A DNA stretch of 64,000 bases from Nordella sp. HKS 07 (GTDB taxonomy: Bacteria > Pseudomonadota > Alphaproteobacteria > Rhizobiales > Aestuariivirgaceae): positions 3,304,001 through 3,368,000 of the forward strand of contig NZ_CP049258.1 of NCBI RefSeq assembly GCF_011046735.1, in the 5' to 3' direction. Positions within the stretch are counted from its first letter, which is position 1. Each line of letters starts with the position of its first letter. A program made the translations under genes and the position numbers. Of this stretch, positions 8,404 to 17,560 are shown piece after piece. The notes beneath the pieces are model-generated. The model ran no database searches. It had not been told where the DNA came from and saw nothing but the letters and a program-made list of their open reading frames with translations.

Positions 8404-8847
8404 ATGACTATCCTTGAGGCTACTAAGGCCGACAATTCAGTCACTGCTCCCCATAAAGCATTGGTCGTCAAGAGCGGTGCGGGGTACCGCGCAGAACAAG
8501 GTAGCGATTACGAGCCCGGAGTAAGCGCGGAAACGGTCGGCTCAAAATCGCTTTGGCTTGGGATGATCACGCTGCCGCCAGGAAAACGAACGTGGGCGCA
8601 TGTGCATGAGCATCATGAAACCGCGCTTTACATGCTCAGCGGCGATGAAATGGAATTGTGGACTGGCGATCAACTTCAGTATCGCGACATGGTGCGGCCG
8701 GGAGATTATATCTTCATTCCTGCAAACATGCTGCACGTTGCGGTGAACCGAGGCGTGCATCCCGCCGTGTTTATGGGCTCGCGCAATGAAGCCACTGCCC
8801 AGGAAAGCCTGGTTTTACGTCCAGAGATGGACCGAAAGGTGCCTTGA
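8404..8847 (+). CDS. Cupin-domain protein
   Basis: A 147-residue single-domain cupin. Motif 1 is HVHEHHETALYMLSGDEME (metal-binding His and Glu). Motif 2 is PGDYIFIPANMLHVAVN. Such small cupins bind a divalent metal and act as isomerases, dioxygenases or ligand sensors; which one cannot be told. The ATG at 8404 has AGGAG 6-7 bases upstream and replaces an upstream in-frame start at 8371. It is divergent from the winged-helix gene, across the phased repeats. Confidence 0.75.
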   Translation: MTILEATKADNSVTAPHKALVVKSGAGYRAEQGSDYEPGVSAETVGSKSLWLGMITLPPGKRTWAHVHEHHETALYMLSGDEMELWTGDQLQYRDMVRPGDYIFIPANMLHVAVNRGVHPAVFMGSRNEATAQESLVLRPEMDRKVP

Positions 8848-9216
8848 CATTCACATCTTAATCAATCGCTGACCCCGCCGGGAGTTCCTCTGTGGGACAG
8901 TCACGCTGATCAATGTCTGCTCTGGGTCAGACTCGGACATTGAATTAGTCAATTCCAAAGCTCCGCTCGGGGCAAGAGTGCACGCTGCCATTGCATCTGC
9001 TCGAGCTGACTGACGCCTTCCATAATTTGCTTTGGCATATCTTCGCTTGGAGACTTCGGCGGGCGCAAGTCGTCGAGGCAAGGCTTCACCTTGGTTATCG
9101 ATCCTGAGCGACACCTGATACTAACCCAGCGACTGCGGCCAGAGCTGACGCGGCTTTCACGGTATGACGGTGATGATGCGGGCTTTCTTCGCTCTCATTA
9201 GAGCTTGTCGGCTACC
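8848..9216. other. Gene-free stretch
   Basis: No convincing gene on either strand. It carries a short piece related to the 413/2743 repeat (CTGGGTCAGACTCGGAC, 8922-8938). Nothing else recognised. Confidence 0.4.
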
Positions 9217-9621
9217 TCATTCCAGATTTACTGAGCGCCTTTGCGATGGGGGCCAAGGCATAATCAATGGACAGCTAATCGACAATGATCGACACAGCTT
9301 GGTACGGCTCCACATAAAAACCTTATCGTCTATTTGGTCGATCCGCGTAGTGCAAGACTCTTTCTGCTTTCCGAATTTGTCGCAAAGGTTGTTGCCTTTG
9401 ATGCGCCAAGTTCCGGCCACTTCGGGCTTTCCGTCCATATTGGATGTTGCAGTTCCGTCAGCGTTGTATTTGGTGACGCCACTAACCTTGTATTTTTCTG
9501 CCTTCCATTTGAGTGTATGCCCGATGAGCTTTTCTTTGATTTGATCGCCGGTTAAATCGGCGGCCGATGCCACTGAGGTCGAAATAATGAGAGATAGACT
9601 GGCACAAATTAAGTAACGCAT
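9217..9621 (-). CDS. Small secreted protein of unknown function
   Basis: About 134 residues from the ATG at 9621. Residues 1-20 are a Sec signal peptide (MRYLICASLSLIISTSVASA) followed by ADLTGDQIKEKLIGHTLKW. The middle (KYNADGTATSNMDG, VAGTWRIKGNNLCDKFG) looks like the beta-sheet, lipocalin-like 'increasing polarity' periplasmic proteins common in rhizobia. The last 25 residues (after KVFMWSRTK) look out of character, so a frameshift near the 3' end is possible. Function unknown. Confidence 0.55.
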   Translation of the reverse strand: MRYLICASLSLIISTSVASAADLTGDQIKEKLIGHTLKWKAEKYKVSGVTKYNADGTATSNMDGKPEVAGTWRIKGNNLCDKFGKQKESCTTRIDQIDDKVFMWSRTKLCRSLSISCPLIMPWPPSQRRSVNLE

Positions 9622-9792
9622 GAATTCCCTCCCTGTGCCCCGGATATTCAATCAGGGCAGATGGTGGCGCGAAAACCGTCAACTGGCAATACCCATGCAG
9701 CAACTCGTGCCACAACATCCTGTCGCCCAACGGCTACCCAAAATCGATGAGGGCAGCGCGATGCGATCGCCAGCAGGCCCTACAACCTAGCT

Positions 9793-9891
9793 AGAGTGCC
9801 GGACGCTCACATGGAATCGGTCCGGCGCTCTAGCTCTTTGATTTGTGCATCGGATTATCCGAAAACCGCTTCGCACTTTTCGGTCCGATGC
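9793..9891. repeat. Rhizobial palindromic repeat, families P and A in tandem
   Basis: First palindrome 9793-9831 (AGAGTGCCGGACGCT to GTCCGGCGCTCT), second 9847-9891 (GCATCGGATTATCCGAAAAC to TTTTCGGTCCGATGC). The same pair recurs at 26487-26586 and, inverted, at 53419-53542; the second alone recurs at 34805-34874. All four copies are intergenic. Confidence 0.8.
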
Positions 9892-9971
9892 TGTAGCCAG
9901 CGTCCGCTTCGGGTCATTCGCTACCGAGGTCGAGCAGCAGCATCGCCATCACGCTTTATCTTCTCGTTTGC

Positions 9972-10016
9972 GCATGATCTTTTCGGAAAACCGCTTTGAA
10001 CCTTTCCGGATCATGC
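9972..10016. repeat. Palindromic repeat related to family A
   Basis: GCATGATCTTTTCGGAAAAC pairs with TTTCCGGATCATGC to form a hairpin. It is a variant of the neighbouring GCATCGG palindrome. Confidence 0.65.
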
Positions 10017-10230
10017 TCTTGAAGCCGACTGTCCTCCAAGCACGGTCGTGGTCCGCGTGTCGGTGGGTGGGTAGGGTGTGATGGTTCCGTCCCCGCTGAC
10101 TTCCGGTGGCGGCGTTTCGAAGTTGTAGTGTGCTGTTCAGCTGTAGAAGCGGAACGGACGTGGGTATATAGTCGGCCAATTCGAACTCACCTGCTTTGCG
10201 CGCCGAATGCGGCAACTGGGAGATTCAATC

Positions 10231-11727
10231 ATGCGTGGACCCACTTTGGCAGCACTCATGTTGATCGCTGCGGCAACGTCAGGCGTCGCCCAGCAGGAGC
10301 AGAAGCCGAACGTCGTCTTCATTCTCGCCGACAATATGGGGTATGGCGACCTCGGCTCCTATGGCGGTGGAGAGCTTCGGGGCGCGCCGACGCCGCGCCT
10401 CGACCAATTGGCCCGAGAGGGGCTGCGGCTGACGCAGTTTCTGGTTGAACCGGCCTGCTCGCCGTCACGAGCCGCGCTGATGACCGGGCAGTACTCGATC
10501 CGCAACGGCTTGTCGCTGATCATCCTCCCGGGCACGCCCTCCACACTGCCCGCTAAGGCGTTCACGATGGGGCAGCTGTTCAAGGATGCCGGTTACGAAA
10601 CGGCAATATTTGGGAAGTGGCATCTCGGCGTCGACCCGCAAAGCCTGCCGACGGCGCATGGATTCGATGAGTTCTACGGCATTCCGCCGGACATCTCCTG
10701 GGACTCGGCGACGTATGTCAGCACGATGGAGCTGACGCACTCGATCCCGGTGCCGCCCGCGGAACTCCTGGCAAAGGGTCCCCAGATCGTCGAGGCGACG
10801 GCCGGCGGGCCACTGCGGACCGTGAAGCCCTTCACACCGGCGGTGCGCGCCGAGATCGACAACGAGTTGACCGACAAGTCGATCGACTTCATGCGGCGGC
10901 AGAAAAAGGCCGGAAAGCCATTCTTCCTCTACCTGCCGTTCTCCATGGGGCACGTGCCGAACCTGCCCTCGGCGGAGTTTAAGGGGAAGTCGCGGATTGG
11001 CAATTACGGCGACAAGCTGATGGAGGGCGACCATCACGTCGGGCAAATTCTCGACACGCTCAAGGAACTCGGCATCGAGGACAACACCGTCGTCGTCTTT
11101 GCCTCCGACAACGGACCGTATGGCGAGACGGCGCGGGAGTTCGGCAACGAGGGCACGCCCGACATGGGCAATGCAGGCCCGTATCGCGGCGAGTTGGGCG
11201 AGGTGACCGAAGGGGCGATCCGCACCGCCGCGATCATCCGTTGGCCCGGCAAGGTAAAGCCGGATACCACGTCGTACGCGATGTTCTCGATCATGGACTT
11301 CCTGCCCACCTTCGCCCACATCGTTGGCGGCTCCCTGCCGACCGACCGGCCGATCGACGGCATCGATCAGTATGACGTGCTGCTGGGCGAGAGCCCGATG
11401 GGGCACCGCGAGAGCCTGCTCAGTTTCATCGGCGGCGACCTGGTCGCAGCGCGCTGGAAGCAGTGGCGCATCTACTTCACCGACGTCCATCCAACCGGGA
11501 TCGGTCCGCAGCGCCAACCCGGCCTCTTTTCAGCCAGCGCGCCGCTCGCTGGCTACCCCCTCGTCTACAACGTCGAAATGGACCCGCACGAGGACCTCGT
11601 GGTCGGCGGCCTATTTGGCTGGGCAGGGGAGCCCGCATTCAAGGTGGTCGAGGAATACCTTGCATCGGTCAAGAAATACCCCAATCCGCCCGCGCCCAAC
11701 ATCACGGTATTCCGGGCGCGTGACTGA
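10231..11727 (+). CDS. Periplasmic type I sulfatase (arylsulfatase family)
   Basis: A 498-residue sulfatase that should hydrolyse a sulfate ester in the periplasm. A signal peptide (MRGPTLAALMLIAAATSGVA) is followed by PNVVFILADNMGYGD, the N-terminal metal-binding strand. The key residue is Cys76 in ACSPSRAALMTG (CxPSR), which must be converted to formylglycine; no maturation enzyme is in the window. Also present are GKWHLG and ASDNGPYG, the usual histidine and second metal-site motifs. The ATG at 10231 has GGGAG upstream. It converges on the second sulfatase. The substrate is unknown. Confidence 0.9.
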   Translation: MRGPTLAALMLIAAATSGVAQQEQKPNVVFILADNMGYGDLGSYGGGELRGAPTPRLDQLAREGLRLTQFLVEPACSPSRAALMTGQYSIRNGLSLIILPGTPSTLPAKAFTMGQLFKDAGYETAIFGKWHLGVDPQSLPTAHGFDEFYGIPPDISWDSATYVSTMELTHSIPVPPAELLAKGPQIVEATAGGPLRTVKPFTPAVRAEIDNELTDKSIDFMRRQKKAGKPFFLYLPFSMGHVPNLPSAEFKGKSRIGNYGDKLMEGDHHVGQILDTLKELGIEDNTVVVFASDNGPYGETAREFGNEGTPDMGNAGPYRGELGEVTEGAIRTAAIIRWPGKVKPDTTSYAMFSIMDFLPTFAHIVGGSLPTDRPIDGIDQYDVLLGESPMGHRESLLSFIGGDLVAARWKQWRIYFTDVHPTGIGPQRQPGLFSASAPLAGYPLVYNVEMDPHEDLVVGGLFGWAGEPAFKVVEEYLASVKKYPNPPAPNITVFRARD

Positions 11728-11761
11728 GCGGGCCACAGCACCGTCGTCCGCTTCGGGTCAC

Positions 11762-11872
11762 TAGATCACGATGAGTTTGGATTGAGTCAATCCAAACTCA
11801 TAAACGTGATCGTTTCTAATATTCTAGCGCGGGATGCGAAAAACCGGTGCCCACTTTTTCGCATCCCGCGCT
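11762..11872. repeat. Rhizobial palindromic repeat, family B
   Basis: Two adjoining hairpins. One pairs ATGAGTTTGGATT with AATCCAAACTCAT inside a GATCACG/CGTGATC outer stem; the other pairs AGCGCGGGATGCG with CGCATCCCGCGCT. A second copy is at 29460-29563. It lies between two convergent sulfatase genes and could end transcription from both. Confidence 0.8.
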
Positions 11873-11932
11873 CGCGGACATCGCGAGCATCTCTGCTATG
11901 CCGGCTTCGAGGACGCCTCATCAGTGCGCAGC

Positions 11933-14392
11933 CTAGTTGTTCGCTTTGGCGAGCTGACTACGGATAATAGCTTGATCATTTGCTCCGAGCTGTGTTGGCC
12001 CCAGCTTGAAGGCAACCTTGTCGAGCTTTCCGGTGAAGGGGAAAGGCACGCTGTAGTCACCATCGTCGACCGGAGTGCGGGTATCGACGCCCACGTCGAA
12101 GGTTTCGTCGATTGACATGATGAAGGGCACGGTGTGTGGGATTTTGTGGTTTGCAACGTCCTTGCCGTCCACCTTCAGCACGCCGGTGCCGCCCTTTCCG
12201 AAGCCCGGGCCGTCGTAGGTGAAGTCGAAAACGATGGTGTGCTTGCCCGGTGCCAGCGCGTCCTGCCCTTCCCAGCGAAAGCGTTCAAGGTCGAGGGCAT
12301 TATAGAGGAACACCGGCTTGCCCTTGAGCAGATAGAGGCCATAACCACCGAAGCGGCCGCCCAAAGTGGTGATCATTCCCTCCGCACCGCCCTGGGGAAC
12401 ATCCACATCGGCGGTTATGGTGTAAGACTTGTTCAGGATGCTGGGGGCGTCACTGACGGGTAGCCCGGACACCTCGCCCGGGTAGGTGAAGAGGGTTCGC
12501 CCTGCTGTCGCGCTGGGCCGTGGCGCGATGATGCGTGGCAGGACGGAGTTGTCGAGAGGGAAGACATTGTATTTCTCCGCCTCCACCAGGAAAAGCTGCT
12601 GCAACTCGCGCAGCTTGTCGGGCATTTTCGCGGCGAGGTCGTTGTTCTCCGAATAGTCCTCGTTGAGGTTGTAGAGCTCCCATTTATAGCCGTTGATGAC
12701 ATCTTCGGGGAGCTTGACGGTACCGAGGAGCCAGGGTGGGGCAGGCGGGGTCGTCGCCGCGATCCAGCCATCATGATAGATCGCGCGGTTCGCGAACATC
12801 TCGAAATATTGCGTGGTGCGTTTCGAGGGAGCGTTGGCGTTGGCCTTGTCGAAGGTGTAGGCCATGCTCACCCCCTCGATGGGTTTTTGCGCAATGCCGT
12901 TGACAACCAGAGGCGCCGGGATGCCGGTCACCTCCAGGATGGTCGGCACGATGTCGATCATGTGGTGAAACTGCGTGCGGATCCCGCCCGCATCCTTGAT
13001 GTGGTTTGGCCATGCGATGACCATACCCTGGCGGGTGCCGCCGAAATGCGACGCCACCTGCTTGGTCCATTTGAACGGCGTGTCAAACGCCCATGACCAT
13101 GCGACCGACATGTGCGGATAGGTTGGGGGGAGGCCCCAGGCGTCATAGGCCTTCAACTGTTCCGCGATGGGAAGATCGAGAATGCCGTTATAGGCGGTCA
13201 TCTGGTTTGGCGTGCCGACCGTGGTGCCTTCCGCGCTGGTGCCGTTATCGCCGCTGATATAGATGATCAGAGTGTTGTCGAGTTTTCCCTCATCCTCGAC
13301 CTCCTGGATGACGCGGCCAATCTCATGGTCGGTGTAGGCCGCATAGGCGCCGAACACTTCCGCTTGATGCGCGAACAATCGCTTCTCGTCAGCGGTCAGC
13401 GTGTCCCACTTCTTCAGATCATCCGGCCATGGCGTCAGTTGGGTGTTCGCGGGGATCACACCGAGCCGTTTCTGGTTGGCGAAGATCTGGTCGCGCAGGG
13501 CGTTCCAACCCATGTCGAACTTGCCCTTGAACTTGTCGATCCACTCCTTGGTTGGCTGGTGCGGCGAATGGGTGCCGCCTGGGACATAATAGAGGAAGAA
13601 CGGCTTGTCGGGCGCGGCTGAGTTGAGTTGCCGCAAATGACGGATCGCTTCGTCCGCCAGATCGGTGGTGAGGTTGTAGTTGGACTTTCCGACCCAGGGG
13701 AAAATCTGCGTCATGTTCTGATAAAGATAGGGCGTCCACTGGTCGGTCTCGCCGCCCATGAAGCCGTAAAAATAGTCGAACCCCATGCCGATCGGCCATT
13801 GGTCGAATGGCCCGGCTGAACTGTACTGGTAGCTCGGGGTGTTGTGGTTCTTGCCAAACCAGGATGTCGCGTAGCCGTTTTGCTTGAGGATCGTGCCGAT
13901 GGTGGCACTGTCGACGCCGATGACGCTGTCATAGCCGGGATAGCCGGTGGATTGCTCGGAAATGATGCCGAAGCCGACCGAGTGGTGGTTGCGTCCGGTG
14001 ATCAGCGCGGCCCGCGTCGGCGAGCAAAGCGCGGTCGAATGAAACTGAGTATAGCGAAGCCCCATTTGCGCTATGCGATCCATTGTCGGCGTCGGGATGA
14101 CGCCGCCGAACGTGCCTGAAACGCCATAGCCCTGATCGTCGGTCATGATGAGGAGGATGTTGGGAGCACCCTTGGGCGGCACCACCTGGGGCGGCCAATA
14201 GGGCGTGGACTTCGTCGCCTCGAGATTGATCACGCCGCCGAACGGTGGCGGCTGTGGGGGCAGGTATCGCCCATCAATCGTCGTCGTTGCGTCGGGCGAG
14301 CCCGGCGTGCCGGTAATCGTTTGCGCGTGGGCCGCGACGCTGCAGAGCCCGGACGCAATCAGATATGAGAAAAGCAGCTTACGCGAATTCAT
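11933..14392 (-). CDS. Large periplasmic type I sulfatase with C-terminal extension
   Basis: An 819-residue sulfatase of the long arylsulfatase class. Signal peptide MNSRKLLFSYLIASGLCSVA, cleaved near AHA-QT. Catalytic Cys123 is in LCSPTRAALITGRNHH (CxPTR). Metal-site motifs are LIMTDDQGYG and YISGDNGTSAEG. After about residue 560 there is a beta-rich C-terminal region (GGRFGGYGLYLLKGKPVF, KHTIVFDFTYDG) of the kind fused to these sulfatases. The start is set by AGGAGGG 4 bases before ATG 14392, discarding a 23-residue extension. It is last in a minus-strand group with the C45 gene and another sulfatase. The substrate is unknown. Confidence 0.9.
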   Translation of the reverse strand: MNSRKLLFSYLIASGLCSVAAHAQTITGTPGSPDATTTIDGRYLPPQPPPFGGVINLEATKSTPYWPPQVVPPKGAPNILLIMTDDQGYGVSGTFGGVIPTPTMDRIAQMGLRYTQFHSTALCSPTRAALITGRNHHSVGFGIISEQSTGYPGYDSVIGVDSATIGTILKQNGYATSWFGKNHNTPSYQYSSAGPFDQWPIGMGFDYFYGFMGGETDQWTPYLYQNMTQIFPWVGKSNYNLTTDLADEAIRHLRQLNSAAPDKPFFLYYVPGGTHSPHQPTKEWIDKFKGKFDMGWNALRDQIFANQKRLGVIPANTQLTPWPDDLKKWDTLTADEKRLFAHQAEVFGAYAAYTDHEIGRVIQEVEDEGKLDNTLIIYISGDNGTSAEGTTVGTPNQMTAYNGILDLPIAEQLKAYDAWGLPPTYPHMSVAWSWAFDTPFKWTKQVASHFGGTRQGMVIAWPNHIKDAGGIRTQFHHMIDIVPTILEVTGIPAPLVVNGIAQKPIEGVSMAYTFDKANANAPSKRTTQYFEMFANRAIYHDGWIAATTPPAPPWLLGTVKLPEDVINGYKWELYNLNEDYSENNDLAAKMPDKLRELQQLFLVEAEKYNVFPLDNSVLPRIIAPRPSATAGRTLFTYPGEVSGLPVSDAPSILNKSYTITADVDVPQGGAEGMITTLGGRFGGYGLYLLKGKPVFLYNALDLERFRWEGQDALAPGKHTIVFDFTYDGPGFGKGGTGVLKVDGKDVANHKIPHTVPFIMSIDETFDVGVDTRTPVDDGDYSVPFPFTGKLDKVAFKLGPTQLGANDQAIIRSQLAKANN

Positions 14393-14562
14393 GATGCCCT
14401 CCTGTGTTTCCTGCCTCAGGATTGGAGTGAGTGACGGCTCATGCGTGTTCAGCGAAGGCACGGGACTCTACGACACCGTCGAGGAAAACCAAATGAAAAG
14501 TAGGTAATTGCCTCACTCTTCCCTTTCGCTTTGTTATTACTCCCGCACCACGATCCCGCTCC

Positions 14563-15727
14563 TCACCCGGCGAACAACGTTTTGAGATCGATAAGGCGCC
14601 AGTCCCCCTCTTGCGGGATCTTCAGCCAGACCTGCAACGCATTGAGATCGGTGACGATCTGGTAGTTCGTGAGGTCAATGTCCTGCACGGTCGGTTTGGT
14701 GGGGCCACCCCTCTCCCTGAACAATCCGTCGTCGGTGAACAGCGTCAGGTCGAAGATCTCCATCATCTTCGCGGCGTCGATCTTGCCAAGCGCCTCGGCC
14801 GCCCGCTCGCGCACATTCTTGAGCCGGGTCAGCGAGTTGCTGGCGGTGTCGCGAATGTGGATTCCCCAGTTCGGGCTCAGGAAGGTGTTGACCACGCCGA
14901 GGTAGGACGCGGTCGGATCCACGCGCATGTTGGCATAGAGCGCGGTCTCGAAGGAAAAGCAATTGCCGCTCTTGTCCGCGATCCCCCAGATGAGCGGCAT
15001 GTCCGTCCGCGCCCCACCGAAACGGGTACCGATGGCTTGGGCGCTGGAGGATTCCACCAGCCAATCGAACATGGTGTTGGCAAAGGAGGGGCGGTCAACC
15101 GAGATGACCTGGCCGCCCATGGACGTGCCATCGTGCACGTCGGTGTAAACGCCCTTGTCGTTGAGGATGCTCTGGGCATATATCCAGCCGGCCCAGTTCA
15201 TATTGGCGACCTTGTTGGTGCCGTCGGTCGGGTTGAAGACGGTGAAGAAGAGGGGGAAGTCGCAAAACGCCTTGAACCAGTCGAGGTTGCGCGCGGTGTA
15301 GGTATGGCCGTCCCTGGTTGCATCACCCCAGCAGAACAGCGACGAGCATCCCGCGAAGGAGTGGATCTTGGCCTGGTAGACGTCCAGGAAGCCGGACTGG
15401 TCCAGCAGCACGACCTTGTCGACCGGCCAGCCCATCGCATCGGAGACGCCATTGTAGAAAGCCTGCATGCGCGCCGAGGAGGATTCTGAACACACGGGTG
15501 CCGAACGTGGCGCGCGCCACGGCTTCGGTCATCCAGCCCTTGTCGAGCACCGGCTTGACGCAATGGTCCCACAGCGGCTGGACCTTGTCTTTGGCGAAGG
15601 TGCCATATTGCTTGCCCATTTCGCGCCAGTCGCCCTTAAGCCGGCAGACGAAGATCGCCTTGTCGCCGGTGTCGTACAGCTTGCCGGCACCGGATTCCGC
15701 GATAAGGTTCAGTTGATTCGTTGGCAT
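14563..15727 (-). pseudogene. C45-family N-terminal-nucleophile acyltransferase/hydrolase, frameshifted
   Basis: Two reading frames make one protein. The first starts at ATG 15727 (AGGAG upstream) and runs through KGDWREMGKQYGTFAKDKV to ATFGTRVF; the second picks up at ARMQAFYNG and ends at 14563. Frame arithmetic (1165 bases) shows one extra base or two missing, near 15475-15495. The nucleophile motif is present: SFAG|CSSLFCWG, then YTARNLDW. Intact, the protein would self-cleave at Gly-Cys and act on an amide or acyl bond (penicillin-acyltransferase/phospholipase-B-like class). There is no signal peptide in the visible N-terminus. It may be real decay or a sequencing error. Confidence 0.75.
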
Positions 15728-16019
15728 TTTGATAGCTCCTTTGATGTGGGGGAGCATCGATGAGTATTGCACTTGGTGCCCTGCGGGACCGTTGGGGGGC
15801 CGGCTCGACCGAGCGGACCACGTCGACCCATTTCTCAATCTTGCCATCAGCGTTCGGCCTGCCGAAAGTGGCGTAAAAGAGCCAGCGCATCGGCGAGTGC
15901 GGATCCAGCAGCGTCCCCTCCTGGTGCCGCCGGGCAGGGAAGGGCTCCTCGATGTCCTTCAGCCCCGTGGCCATGGAGACAACTTTTTGCACGTCGACGG
16001 CGCCATCCGCCCGGAGCAT
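15636..16019 (-). CDS. Small open frame of unknown function, doubtful
   Basis: A frame of 127 residues opens at ATG 16019, 22 bases after the sulfatase stop, and overlaps the C45 start. Residues 1-70 (DVQKVVSMATGLKDIEEPF, LLDPHSPMRWLFYATFGRP) look protein-like; the last 40 read like out-of-frame sequence. There is no ribosome site. It could be the remnant of a gene once between the sulfatase and the C45 gene. Family not recognised. Confidence 0.3.
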   Translation of the reverse strand: MLRADGAVDVQKVVSMATGLKDIEEPFPARRHQEGTLLDPHSPMRWLFYATFGRPNADGKIEKWVDVVRSVEPAPQRSRRAPSAILIDAPPHQRSYQNANESTEPYRGIRCRQAVRHRRQGDLRLPA

Positions 16020-16041
16020 GGCGGGTGGCCTGATCGGGTAC

Positions 16042-17505
16042 TCATTTCTTATAGCCCGTGAAATCCTCGCCGACCTTGATGTTGGGGTATTCCTTGATGC
16101 TCCGTTCATATTCCTCGATGAGCTTGAAGTCGGGCGCCAGCAGCGCGCCGTTGGTCAGATCGGTGTAAAACAGATTGTTGTCCTCGTGCGGATCGCTGCT
16201 CAAGTCGTACATCATGGGAAGCTGCGGCTTGATATAGCCACTTTGGATGGCGGGATCGGGACTGTTAACCGCGTAGCGGAACACCGTCTTGATAGACTTC
16301 CATTTGATCGACATCAGCTCGCCGTCATTGCCGAAGAACATGTAGCTGTCGCGCCCCGTGGTGTCGCTTTTTCCCAGCATGAAGGCTGAAGCGTCGACGC
16401 CGTCGATCGGTCGGTCCTTGGGCACTCGACTCGACGCACCCACCATCCCCGCCAGCGTCGGCAGCCAGTCCACCGCCCCCAGCATCTCTTGCGTGACGAC
16501 ACCAGCCGAGACCTTACCCGGCCAGCGGATCACCGCAGGCACCCGCATGCTGCCCTCGAACGGCGTGTAGAAGAAGTCGCCGCGCCAGGGTCCGTTCGAA
16601 CCCGGCCCGGTTTGCGGGAGCGCCCCGCCGCTGGCGTTGTCGCTGCTGAAGATGAAGATCGTGTTGTCCTCGACGCCTGCTTCCTTTACGGCATCCAGCA
16701 CCTGACCGACGCGGTAGTCCATTTCGGCAATGACGTCCTCAAATACCCTGCTACGCTCAGTCTCGGTGCCGAAGGTCGGGTTCACCATGACCGGCATGTG
16801 CATCTCGGAATAGCCCACATAGACGAAGAATGGCTTGTCTGCTTTTGCCTCGCGCTTGATGTAGTCGACGGTCTTCGGGATGATGTACTTCTCGTCGACG
16901 ATCGGCCGCACCGCTAGGTCAAGCGGCATCGCCGGCGTCGACGGCTTGCCCTTGACCCCCTCCCAGATCATGGGCACCGGCACGCCGGTGTCCTTGAACT
17001 GCGGCCAGGCGGTATAGCCCGCCTCGTCCCAGCTGTTCTCGATGCCCCACCACTCGTCGAAGCCCTGGTCGTTCGGCAGCCGCCCCTGGGTGTTGCCACA
17101 ATGCCACTTGCCATAAAGGGCGGTGTCATAGCCAGCGTCGGAAAGCAGCTCGGCGATGGTGTATTCCCACGGCGCTAATCCGGCTTTGCCCTGCCCGGGA
17201 AATGGGACGGAGGAGGTTCCTGAGCGCACCGGATGCCGTCCGGTGAGGATGGCCGCGCGCGAAGGGGTGCACTGCACCTCGACATTGTAGTTGTTGAAGC
17301 GGATGCCCTCCCTGGCGAGCGCGTCGATGCGCGGCGTGGGTATCGTGCCGCCGTAAGCCCCGAAGTTTCCCCAGCCGACGTTGTCCACCAGAAAGAACAC
17401 GACGTTGGGCTTCTTTACCTGCGCCAGCGCCGGAAGCGCGGCCAGCGTCGTTGCGCCGATCAGGGCGCAACCAAGGGTGCATAGGCGCTCGCGTAGTTGC
17501 ATCAT
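16042..17505 (-). CDS. Periplasmic type I sulfatase (arylsulfatase family)
   Basis: A 487-residue sulfatase. Signal peptide to about residue 29 (LIGATTLAALPALAQ), metal-site strand PNVVFFLVDNVGWG, catalytic Cys79 in QCTPSRAAILTGRHP (CxPSR), then GKWHCG and FSSDNASGG. The second start codon of MM (17502) is an equal choice. It lies 55 bases downstream of the outer-membrane channel gene on the same strand, so the two probably share a transcript. The three sulfatases here differ enough to suggest different substrates. No formylglycine-generating enzyme is nearby. Confidence 0.9.
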   Translation of the reverse strand: MMQLRERLCTLGCALIGATTLAALPALAQVKKPNVVFFLVDNVGWGNFGAYGGTIPTPRIDALAREGIRFNNYNVEVQCTPSRAAILTGRHPVRSGTSSVPFPGQGKAGLAPWEYTIAELLSDAGYDTALYGKWHCGNTQGRLPNDQGFDEWWGIENSWDEAGYTAWPQFKDTGVPVPMIWEGVKGKPSTPAMPLDLAVRPIVDEKYIIPKTVDYIKREAKADKPFFVYVGYSEMHMPVMVNPTFGTETERSRVFEDVIAEMDYRVGQVLDAVKEAGVEDNTIFIFSSDNASGGALPQTGPGSNGPWRGDFFYTPFEGSMRVPAVIRWPGKVSAGVVTQEMLGAVDWLPTLAGMVGASSRVPKDRPIDGVDASAFMLGKSDTTGRDSYMFFGNDGELMSIKWKSIKTVFRYAVNSPDPAIQSGYIKPQLPMMYDLSSDPHEDNNLFYTDLTNGALLAPDFKLIEEYERSIKEYPNIKVGEDFTGYKK

Positions 17506-17560
17506 CGCCTCCCATGTTTGCAGCGCTTTCAGCCAGTCCAGCGAGGTCGAAGCTACAGGA

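Larger units (their letters stand above)
9622..10230. other. Gene-free stretch rich in palindromic repeats
   Basis: No gene seen. It holds a composite palindromic repeat (9793-9891), the GTCCGCTTCGGGTCATTCG repeat (9902-9920) and a second palindrome (9972-10016). The last 150 bases look like an old insertion-sequence end running up to the sulfatase start, but this was not established. Confidence 0.5.

Noticed and set aside
9705-9725. TGGCACG...TTGCT on the minus strand resembling a sigma-54 promoter
   Set aside because: Only two bases separate the blocks where four are needed.
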